64,000 bases of DNA from Brachypodium distachyon (taxonomy: Eukaryota > Streptophyta > Magnoliopsida > Poales > Poaceae), in NCBI RefSeq assembly GCF_000005505.3, contig NC_016134.3, forward strand, positions 46,342,650-46,406,649, read 5' to 3'. This document shows positions 12,263 to 21,074 of the stretch, piece by piece; the stretch's first letter is position 1, and every line of letters starts with the position of its first letter. Position numbers and translations under genes: made by a program. The notes under the pieces are model-generated. The model made no database searches. It saw only the letters and a list, made by a program, of their open reading frames with translations, and was not told the DNA's origin.

Positions 12263-14050
12263 GAGTAAACGTGGCGTTTCCAATCTCAGTCATATTTACT
12301 AAATAAGTGGCTAAAGGTTTCGATCAATGATGAAGCCAACACTAAAGAAAATCAGGAAATGTTATCCTAGGTGAGCATTTAAACTTTTTATGAGGGTCAC
12401 ATCAATGCGAATCATAAAATTCAATAAGATAATATTGCAGGAATCAAGCCTCGATAAGTTGGTGGGAGCCATGGTTGTTCATCCAATTGTGAAGATTCAG
12501 TTCTTCGACTCGGATGTGGGTGATTTCTCCTTCTCATTTGAAAAGATACCTAGTTCATCCCAAGTATTCTCTTTTCTCAATAAGATAATCTTTGCAAGTG
12601 TCAAAATTGAATTGTACAAATATATCTACAAAAAGGTTTCAGTTAAGAAAATTAGACATGCCAAGTTTCACCCTATCAGCAATGGTAGTTGGCTGTGACA
12701 TGGCACATCACTTTTTAGTATGTACTTACTATGTAAAAGCGCCGATGAATCGCAAAACATTCTTTTAACTTGCAATCAAGCTTGGGCCATGCCGATAAAG
12801 GAAAGCACAAAATATGAATCTCACAAAATTTTATGGAGTGGCAAAGCTTGTTCAGCTGGTATGGCGGTTTATCTCAAATCACACACAACATATTCTTTTT
12901 TCTCGAACCCGCACCTAAGTGCGTGCCATTTTCATTAGAAGAAGCGCCAAGAAGGCGAAAATACAAAGCCAAGGGCCAAAAAAAAAAGATTAAAAGGCAA
13001 AGGCCTCCCAGAAGGTGCCACAACCCAGGGAAGCAACAAGAAAAGAAAGGTAAATACTGAAAAGCTGTACACTAGGCTACACCGGCGGGAAGCTAGTCGC
13101 CGGGGTGGGGGGGGGGGGTGCATCTACATGCACTCTGGAACTCAAATTTTGATCCAAAATGAGGAGTCCTACAAGGCTAAAAGAGGCACGCCCAATTCTT
13201 GCATGGAACTGAACTCCAATTTTCTGACTAACCTACAGGGTCGTCCAAGTTTTATTGACTGCATCCATAGCAGCAAGTATTGTGGATACAAATAAAATTA
13301 CTATTGACAGTATGAGACACAGATGATATTTCAGGTGCCCATGATCAGAGTTTGCACTTTGCAATGTTTGCCTGTTCTGTTAGATGCCAGCAAAAGATCA
13401 ATATGCACAAAGGCTACAAGGAGATTTACGCATAGGTCACGTGGAAACATAATGATAAGGATCCCACAGGTCATATACTCATATTCTAGCAGCTTGTCTT
13501 TTGTCGTATACATTCTTTTCAGCGTTAGTGCATGAATAATCAACAACTATATATCTCTAAAGGGTATAACTGTTCGCTCAACTATACTGGTCCCTTTCTT
13601 CTTTGTGATCTCTATCTCTATAATATCCCTATCCCACATCTTATCTCTATCCCCAAATCCAAAAAAAAAAACTGGATTAGACTAAACCCACCAATCATTT
13701 CCCATTCCCATCAGCCTTCAGTACAACCGGCACGACACCTAGATGTATATATTCCTTTTGTATGCCAGACTCACAGTTCAAGAAACAACGTTTTTCATGA
13801 TTCAACGTTTGTCTCTATCTGGTATTGTGCATAATTCCCTTCAGAGAAACATCTACAACACCACAGCTGTGAACTTTAGGGATTCCAATTTCTGTACAGC
13901 ATCACGCACATAGCCACCTCACCTAGAACAGATCAGTGGTAAGCTAGTAGCTAACGACATTTCACAATATTTTATGAAACGTAGAAAAATATTTTTATTT
14001 AATTTTGGTCGCTGGACTGAGCTGAGATAGAGCCACAGTAAAACAAGCAC
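12263..14050. other. Intergenic with a possible retroposon tail
   Basis: No supported gene. Around 12897-13120 a T-rich run is followed by CGAACCCGCACCTAAGTGCG and purine-rich sequence, which looks like the 3' end of a minus-strand LINE or retroposon. I found no target-site duplication there. A G-homopolymer lies at about 13104-13118. Confidence 0.3.
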
Positions 14051-14646
14051 AGCCCGCAATATGTTCCAGAGAACAGGAAATTTGCTAAACCAGCGTCCTA
14101 GGTTAAGCACGAAACAGGAGCAGGCAGCGGAAGCGAAGCGAGAGGAACTAATTTCGGGGCTCGAATCCGAACAGAGGGGAGCCAGGGAATCCTCACCAGC
14201 GACCTCGTGTCGGCGGTCATACGGCAAAGCTGCGTCTTCGAAGCCGGTGCCTGGGATTGGAATGTTGGATGGAGGCGTCACCGGGGATCCCGCCGCCAGC
14301 GCGAGGTCACCGCCGCCGCAAAGGCTAGTCGCCGAGCAGCCCCCGAGGATGAGGGAACCAAACCCATTTCGTATAGCTTGGGCTGAGGCCCGGTCTAATC
14401 GACTGGGCCCGTCTTCCCTTTCCAATTTCTTGGGCAGTCATACATGGCCCAAAGGCCCAAGGCCAGCTTTCCCTACCCCTTCGGGCCTCTCTCTCCTTTT
14501 TTCCCTTCCTTCGGCTTGCGGCTTCGGGACTCCATTTCGGTTTTCGGAGACGCGCCAATGGACGATCGTCTTCGGCGAGGGACAACCGGAGAACGCGTTC
14601 TTCGACTCCGAGTCCGAGGCCGGGACGTTGTCTCGTGTCTCTGCAC
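14051..14646. repeat. Upstream duplicated block of tandem copy A
   Basis: The segment from AGCCCGCAATATGTT through CCAGCGTCCTAGGTTAAGC and onward is shared, with indels, with 35101-35706 upstream of copy B. The long open frame through this block in phase with copy A is an accident of GC content. It ends in a strongly conserved stretch (GACTCCGAGTCCGAGGCCG, then CACATAAATA) that also precedes the other copies, so the block is the family's promoter region. Confidence 0.65.
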
Positions 14647-14653
14647 ATAAATA
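14647..14653 (+). promoter_or_regulatory. TATA box, tandem copy A
   Basis: ATAAATA, 128 bp before the ATG of copy A. The same box occurs at 106-145 bp in all intact copies. Confidence 0.7.
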
Positions 14654-14774
14654 TGCACCCAACCCAATTCTCCACAGCCCATCAAAGTTCAGAGATCATC
14701 TGCCCGTTCTCCACCGGCCGCCTCCTCCACGCTTGTGTTGCGTTGCATTGCACCCATCAAGAAAGATAATCGCC

Positions 14775-15425
14775 ATGGCGTCCGTCGAGCGGGCGCTGTC
14801 CAAGGCTGCCAAGGCGCTTCTCCCCGGCCTGCTCCAAACCCCTCCGGTGAGCACGCCGTCGCCGTGCATCATCATCCTGCCGGCGGCTTCCAACCCCGGC
14901 CGCGCCGACGTCGTCGAGAGGTGGGACGCGCACAAGAACAATGACCGGCCCAGGAGCCCTGCGTCGTCGTGCGGCAGCACCAGCCCAGGCCGTGCCGACT
15001 CCTGCGAGCGCTGGGACATGAACAAGATCAAGAAGATCAACCCAATCAGCAGCAGCAGCACATCATCTTCTTCGACGTCGAGCCGGGGAAGCAGCATGAT
15101 CTCCGGAGAGAGGTACAAGAGGCCGCCCAGCCGGGCGTTGGGACGCGCACAAGAACCCACGCGACGCACTTCTGACGCCGAGAGCCAGACGGGCGAAGAG
15201 GCGACCAGCAAGGAGGAGGACGAGACAACGAAGATGGAAGAGACGCTTCCCGTGTTCTCTGGCCCAACGTTCGTTGCATCGCCGGAGCCGAGCATGCTTC
15301 CCATGCCGGCCTTCTTCGCTCGCCGCGCCGGCATCAATCCTCTGCCGGCGTTCAATTCGTGCAAGCACACTAGTTACCCGCTTGTTCGGATTTATCTTGT
15401 ACGCGCTACCATGCGCCTGATCTAA
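14775..15425 (+). CDS. Tandem RADxxERWD/PNRC-like family, copy A
   Basis: 216 residues, no intron; the start M-A-S-V-E-R-A matches the other copies. Order: conserved N-terminus (1-40) with C-I-I-I-L-P-A-A-S-N-P, two G-R-A-D-x-x-E-R-W-D-x-x-K modules (about 42-85), Ser-rich tract, G-E-R-Y-K-R-P-P-S-R-A, acidic linker, then F-S-G-P-T-F-V-A-S-P-E-P-S-M-L-P. The last motif resembles the PNRC short linear motif; function is otherwise unknown. Compared with copies C and D, two indels summing to 15 nt turn the last ERWD module into L-G-R-A-Q-E-P-T-R-R-T, and then restore the frame. Near the end another frameshift replaces the usual A-Q-A-H terminus with a longer tail ending T-M-R-L-I. The copy may still be expressed but is altered. 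Confidence 0.7.
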   Translation: MASVERALSKAAKALLPGLLQTPPVSTPSPCIIILPAASNPGRADVVERWDAHKNNDRPRSPASSCGSTSPGRADSCERWDMNKIKKINPISSSSTSSSSTSSRGSSMISGERYKRPPSRALGRAQEPTRRTSDAESQTGEEATSKEEDETTKMEETLPVFSGPTFVASPEPSMLPMPAFFARRAGINPLPAFNSCKHTSYPLVRIYLVRATMRLI

Positions 15426-16088
15426 TTGTATTCGACGCGCTATTATTCAATTGTTCAATTGAGTTGATGCTTTGTTCTGTATCGATCTTAACTTTCAACA
15501 AACATCTGGTCGCGTTTGCCATTTCTGGAAGTGTTTTTACTCGTCCGAAATTCCAGGTCCAATAACTACCGGTTTTTACCACTGTTTGATTGCAAATTTG
15601 CAGCATTTGAGTTTTGTATGTAGTTGCCGCACCTGAAATGGTCAAGAACATTTATCTTGAATCGGGTACAGAGATTTCGCTCAAGTATTAGAATGGTCAA
15701 GAGCATTTATTTTCAATCACATAAATTTTTTTTTTTCTGAAAATACACATCAATACTAAAACAAACAATTTGTCAACACATCTCTATTTTCACAAAAAAA
15801 ATCATGAAAACTAATTGGTTGTTCAGGTAAAATTGTTCATTCATTCATTCTAAAAGTTATATTTGTTTATAATAATATTCAGCTTAAATGAAGAAAGAGA
15901 AAGAAAAAGGAGAGAATAAGAAATTTCTCAGAAATCGAATTCATGACCTGTCATCTAGATTTCTTCTTTGGAGAAACATTTTCCATCTTCTTTAAAGGCA
16001 AACCGTCACGGCTGATTCTATTACACGGCAAAATATATCCATAAGAAAATCAGTGGGCTCAGCCAGCCTCACACACACACACATGATG
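15426..16088. repeat. 3' flank of copy A, shared with copy C
   Basis: Contains the family 3' sequence (GCGCCTGATCTAATTGTA, CATCTGGTCGCGTTTGCC, TGCAAATTTGCAGCATTTGA), then an AT-rich block similar to 39070-39530 downstream of copy C, up to ACACATGATG. Similarity to copy C stops at about 16088, where unrelated gene-fragment sequence begins. Confidence 0.65.
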
Positions 16089-16381
16089 GGATAACTGTAT
16101 CGGAAATTTTATATGCAACTTGTGTGTTGTTTTTGAGTGTTTTTTTTGTTGGATCTGGGTCATGCCTTTTTACTTGTTTACGTCAGCCTTTATCATGTAA
16201 TTCACCAAATGTTTTTAGTTTGGCGGAGCTGTCGTCGTGTTGTTATGCAAGGTCGGCAATGACAGTTATTCTTGGCATGTTTCATGATGCTTCGAATGAA
16301 CTTTTTGCTAACTGGTTTTCCACTAAGTGATTCATATTTCGTTAGCTCACAATATACTGTTTCTTGTGCTACATATTGCAG

Positions 16382-16495
16382 ATGAAAGGCTTAATGATAT
16401 TGTTGGAGGTGCAAATTGTGTCGCCCCAGAGGCTCTACAGCGATCATACAATATAGAAGCAGACATTTGGAGTATAGGTGTAACCCATGTTTTAG
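16382..16495 (+). pseudogene. CDPK-related kinase (CRK) exon fragment
   Basis: After an acceptor (TTGCAG) the frame reads [15 protein letters not shown] and [13 protein letters not shown]. These are protein-kinase subdomains VIII-IX in the form typical of plant CRK/CDPK proteins (APE to APEA, DxWSxG kept). The exon breaks off after V-T-H-V-L, where kinases continue into the G-x-x-P-F region. No other kinase exon lies nearby, so this is an isolated exon of about 38 codons. It keeps part of an intron on its 5' side, so it came from genomic DNA rather than from an mRNA copy. Confidence 0.65.
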
Positions 16496-16636
16496 GTGGT
16501 CAGTTTGTGGCACGCCTTGTGTTAGCTGTTCTGATTACGTCTGCTGGATCATGTGTTCAGGTACCGTCTACGATGTATGAAAGTTCCCGTTGCTGCCATT
16601 CAGCGTACATGTTTCTAATTTATAGACTACTGTTAG

Positions 16637-16860
16637 AACATCTCCACTCGGTCTCCCATATTGCGTCCGGCGCTAGGCCATATGGGGGGTGAAGGCGCAC
16701 CCTTTTCGTTTGAGGCCCAGCCGCGACCCCCAAACGGCAGCTCCAAAAAATACAATTCAAAGTTTTGCCTCCATTTCACAGGCCGGCTCAAATCACCAAA
16801 TCGTCCAAATTCATCACAAGTCTCGACGAACAAAATAACATCAAATTTAAATAAAATAGT
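16637..16860. other. Junction between two gene fragments
   Basis: The sequence from GAACATCTCCACTCGGTCTC, with GC-rich CGGCGCTAGGCC and CCCCCAAACGGCAGC, has the look of a TIR-element end of the ATCTCCA type. No matching right terminus is found before the next fragment at 16893. Confidence 0.3.
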
Positions 16861-16892
16861 GGGTGTCTGATAATCCTTTTATCGTATCACAG

Positions 16893-18460
16893 AGGATTAC
16901 TTTTGAAGTCAGTGTACGTCTTCTTGGTGGCTTGATGGCGTTGGGATATACTATAGCAGCTATACTGAAGAGAAGCAGTCGTGTGTTTTCTGATGGCAAG
17001 GCTACTGTTAAAATTGACTGGCTGGAGCAACTTAGCCGAAGGTATATACAGGTGAGCATGTCTTTTCTGTTTTATTGCTGTGGTTTGTGTCACTAAACTT
17101 ACTATGATCTGTCTATGCCCACATGTTGACTACTAAAGTCATTATTCTCCCGGCAACTTGAAATGCAAACTTTCCCACCTTGGTTTTTATCATTTAGGTG
17201 CAAGGTAGAGATAGACTTTATGTCAAATTTGTAGCAGAGCAGTTAGGTTTGGGTGGTTCTTATATCCCGCGCACATATATTGAACAAATTCAGCTGGAGA
17301 AACTGACGAATGATGTTATGGTATGTGCTTTGCTAATTATACAGTTCAATATTCACCTTCTCGCTATATTGCTTAGTTCTGTGGTGGTATCTGACAAGAT
17401 GATGTTCAGGCATTACCCAGATGATTTGAAGACAAAGCTCAGCATTGATGATGAGCTGGTTTCAAGTCCGAAGGAAGCTTTTTCCCGGGCTTCTGCTGAT
17501 AGGAGTACAAACTCATGAAAAGGTTTCTTTATCTCATTTCTGTTCCCAGTTTAATCTCCTGTAGTTGAGTGATTTTTTTTTTTGTGAAAAGGATCTCCAA
17601 TCTATTAATAATCATCGACAGTAGTACAAAGAGTTCTACAAGTAATAAAAATTACAAATAGATTATTGGACCACCTAGCGACAGCAACAAGCACTGGAAC
17701 GAGTTGAAGACGGACCACCGTCTTTGCCCCTCCATCACCGGAGCCAGGTAGAGCTTTCCAAAGTTGTGCTTGTGTTAGTAGACGGTGGGGTAGTCGTCGT
17801 GCCAAGACCCAAAGAACCAGCGCACCAGAGGAGCAACCATCGCCAAAGATGAGAACCATAGATCGGAAGAGCCAGACCTGAAACCACAAGAACAAACACG
17901 AACGCCGACCGAAACCCAAGAGATTCGCCGGAAACCCGAAAAGCCTGCTGGATCCCAAGGGATTCGCCGGGAACCTAAAAAGCCGACCGGATCCGAAGGG
18001 ATTCGCCGGGCACACAACTACACACGCCCTCCACTAGCGCTAGGTGCACCAACGGTGCGAGGACAGGACGGGGGAGACCTTATTCTGGTTAAAAGATGTC
18101 GCTGCCTCCTCAGCATCTTGAAGAAGACATAGAAAAACACTAAAAAACAAGAAACGAGAAGTCCTTCCTCCAGCGAGCGGCCGGGATCCGCCGTGCCTCC
18201 GAGGCCAAGGAAGCCATCGGAGGCGGGACGGGCCGGCGGCACCGCCGGCGGAGGGGAGTCTTGGAGCCAAGCCGCCGCCGCCTTCTGAGATCGCTTCCGC
18301 CTGGGGCCTAGGTTACCGCTTCGCAGGTAGCTCTCTAATGTCTTCGGACCCAATCGGTTCTATGCAATTGAGTGATTTGTTGAAGCCATTGAAATCTGAA
18401 TGAGGTTAACTGACTTTCTCTTGTGGATCTTCTAGTGGGCTATCTCATCCAACCCATTAA
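16893..18460 (+). pseudogene. TTM1/TTM2-like triphosphate tunnel enzyme fragment
   Basis: Exon-like pieces at 16893-17051 (53 codons), 17198-17320 (41 codons), 17410-17522, and a possible last piece at about 18430-18460, with GT..AG junctions. They encode F-E-V-S-V-R-L-L-G-G, then Y-I-P-R-T-Y-I-E-Q-I-Q-L-E-K-L, then D-D-L-K-T-K-L and S-S-P-K-E-A. This matches the region after the CYTH domain in plant TTM1/TTM2 (P-loop kinase plus CYTH). The N-terminal kinase part and most of CYTH are missing. Exon 3 has an extra C (ACCCAGATGATT), which brings a TGA into frame. A retroposon interrupts the following intron. Confidence 0.7.
17576..18367 (-). mobile_element. Retroposon (LINE 3' end or similar) with 11-bp TSD
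   Basis: TTGAGTGATTT occurs at 17565-17575 and again at 18368-18378. Between them lies a segment whose plus-strand left end is poly-T, i.e. a poly-A tail in minus orientation. This is the signature of target-primed reverse transcription. The body is GC-rich with repeated GGGATTCGCCGG phrases (about 17929-18009) and has no reverse-transcriptase frame, so it is a 5'-truncated LINE, a SINE-like unit or a processed transcript. It sits inside an intron of the TTM fragment and is therefore younger than it. Confidence 0.75.
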
Positions 18461-18563
18461 GGCAATGCAGGAAGGGCGGTCTTTGGGATAGGCCACGTCA
18501 CCACGAGCTACTGTTCCCTCCCTGGTTTCATGTGTGACATCAAATTCCTTCTAGCCCCTTTAA

Positions 18564-19968
18564 GGGCATCTCCAAGTGAAGCCCCCAAATCCTCCCCATT
18601 TGTCCAAATCTGTCCATACGAGGATCCATGAGCAAAATACATAACCCAATAATAACTTCAATTTGTTCAAAAGTTGTACGTCCTTCCCATTTCTTTTTCA
18701 AATTTGGGGAGAGAACATGAGCTCCCTGGACTCTGCGTGGCCCACCTGTCTCGCATCTATTCTCTTCCCCTACCCTTCTTTCTCTGTCCCGTTCGCCTTT
18801 TCTGTTGCCTTCCCCAATCCCGCTTCCGGCGGCTCCCTCTCCCGCTAGCCACGGGAGCACCAAGCCCGGCCGCGTAGCTCCCTGTTGCCGCGCTCGTCGG
18901 CCTCCTCCCGCGTCTGCCTCGTCGCCGTGCCCACCACCGCTCCTCGTCCTCCTCCTCCTCTCCTCCGGTCACCGGATCTGTCACCGCCTCCACCTCTGCA
19001 CCCGTCGTCGGATCTTCCACCGCCTCCTCTTCTTCTCCCGTCACCAGATCCGCCGCCTGGATTCGCCGGATCTGCCGGCTGGCAGCGTCGATTTGCTGGA
19101 AGGGCGCCCCCGTGTAGCTCCCGTACAGGTCTACCACCATTCTCATGTCCATGACGGCGTCGCGCCCAACGTCGTGGTCCTCGTCGTCGAGGAGAAGGTG
19201 GGTGGTCCGCCGACTTGATGCGCTTGCGGGCGACGGCGACCTGCTCGAAGAGGTAGAGGAGGTGGATGCCGGTTGTGTGTCAGGGTCGGAGACGAGGAGC
19301 TCGACGAGGCTAAGCTACCTGAGCTGCGCCGGCGCGGCGTGCGCACCACGATGCGCAGCTCCTGCTGCGGCGATGATACGGACTCCACCGCCTTATGCCT
19401 CGGTGCGTACGCATCCATCTCATTCCTCAGCATGGCCACCGCCGGCCATGGACAGCGTGCTTGCCAGTGTTACTTGCGATGATTCGTCCACCCCTTCTGA
19501 TTTTTTCTGCTACTATTTCTCTTTTAAAATGTCCAATTCTTCTCACTGTTACTTGGGATTCAAGATTGTGTTGCTATGTTGATAGTGCCTTCTCCCGAAG
19601 ATGGTGTTTTGATATATTGACAAATCGGCAGTCATGGATATGAACATGCTTGTTGGACGCAAAAAAATGATCACCAGCTGCCTAAAGTGCAATGCATTTT
19701 CTTGATTGTTCCAAATTTTAGTACGTTTTTTATTTATAGTGACCCCAGAACATGTGGATCGATGGTTCTCGTTATTTGAATTGGTGTTCAAATTCTGTAT
19801 ATAGTTGCAAAATGTAATAAAAAATGAAAAAAAATGAAATGGACAAATGAGGAGGAAAAATGGGGATTCACATTGGACAACATGTCATTTTGTTCATCCC
19901 CATTTGTCTAAAAAGCCCCCAAATGGACAAATGGGGAGAACAAATGGGGCCTCACCTTGGAGATGCCC
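18564..19968. mobile_element. Non-autonomous TIR element, GGGCATCTCC termini
   Basis: The left end GGGCATCTCCAAGTGAAGCC and the right end (reverse-complemented GGGCATCTCCAAGGTGAGGC) form imperfect terminal inverted repeats. They are followed on both sides by subterminal CCCCATTTGTCC repeats. Length about 1.4 kb. The interior is GC-rich (18840-19440) with long overlapping frames on both strands but no recognisable transposase. I found no target-site duplication, so the superfamily (Mutator or hAT type) stays open. Confidence 0.6.
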
Positions 19969-20121
19969 CGGGACTCTCTCCAGCTCTGATACGTGGTCCC
20001 ACGACGTTGCGTGTGAGACTTTGAGTACACGTTTGCAGGCGCAGCGGGAGGAAGCGCGCGGTGGCAAAGCTTGTAATTGTTCGACTCGGACGAGTCACCC
20101 GCTGCTACTGTTGCCGTTGGG

Positions 20122-20239
20122 GGCTTCCTCGCGCTAGGGTTTTCTGTCCCGCGCCGCCGTAGGATCATCTCCCCCGCCGCGCTCGGTCGGCTCCCTCGCG
20201 CTAGGGTTTCTCTTCCGCGCCGCCGCCGGATCATCTCCA
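20122..20239 (+). repeat. 67-bp tandem duplication with telo-box-like motif
   Basis: Two units, each with CTCGCGCTAGGGTTT (20128 and 20195) followed by CGCGCCGCCG and GGATCATCTCC. CTAGGGTTT is common in 5' leaders of grass genes. A GC-rich frame starts at 20240 but shows no known domain, so this may be a captured 5' leader. Confidence 0.6.
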
Positions 20240-21074
20240 TGACACCCCCCGTCGCTCCCGCCGCCGGTCCCGTTTTGCCTCCCGTCAAACCCCCCGGGCC
20301 TTCTACATGGTTGGCAGGGCTTCTGATGGAGGGTGTTGATGCGGCTGGTGGCAGCGGTGGCGTCCATGCGCACCAGAGGTCTCTGCTAGCTCTTTCTCAT
20401 CCTTCTCATTCTCTCTATTCTCTGTTGGGTGGTGGTGCAGAACTGCAGATTTTTTTTCTTCGAATGAGGGTACAGCCTTGGTCAAGCAAGCAGAAGATTA
20501 TCTGCTAATATTAAGAAGGTGCTGATATTTGCTTCAGTAATTGCATCATTTGTTACCCTTTTGTTTGTGGTTAATCAATCTGTGCAGACAATTTAATTAA
20601 CATCGAAGTATCATATGTTCCAGTTCCAAATATCTTTCGTGTATGCGATTTTTATGTTTCTGCACATTGACATTTGGTTAACCTAATTGCTTGATGCACT
20701 TTGTGTCATCGTCGGGCGCACACACTTCGGGCCGTCCGATGCATCGCGGGCGAAGACGACCGCACCATGGAATCCTACCGCAGCGCAGCCTTTCGGACAG
20801 GACCGGACGCACGTTTTGGGGCGGGGCCCAGCTGTCAGCATCCTTATTTTTGCCTGGCGTTTCAAACCTCGGGTGACGTGCTGGTCGTCTTCGTCTTCCT
20901 TTTCCCCCTTCTCTCCTCCGCGCAGGCGATTCGGCGAACACTGCCGCCGCGGCGAACGAGTAGATGCACGCGGGAGGCGCGTGTCGCGTGGTACCCCGAA
21001 CTTTATTCTCAATGTACATTAAAATTAAATGGAAATAGCCATGATGACCGATGATATCCGCCCTTTTCCTCCTC
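20240..21074. other. Intergenic, GC-rich patches
   Basis: Open frames on both strands at 20240-20510 and 20680-21050 have no recognisable domain. GAACTTTATTCTCAATGTA at 20998 repeats a stretch of the adjacent F-box gene's last exon (about 21146). Confidence 0.35.

Noticed and set aside
12897..13120. Complete LINE or SINE
   Set aside because: Only a tail-like sequence; no target-site duplication or reverse-transcriptase frame was found.
14061..14774. In-frame N-terminal extension of copy A
   Set aside because: It covers the promoter block and TATA box, which are conserved as non-coding sequence in the other copies.
14696..15370. 224-codon minus-strand frame opposite copy A, and similar frames opposite C, E and F
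   Set aside because: They mirror the coding constraint and GC content of the sense genes and share no independent promoter or domain.
18757..19582. Several 90-145 codon frames in the TIR element
   Set aside because: Open on both strands because of GC content; none resembles a transposase or host domain.
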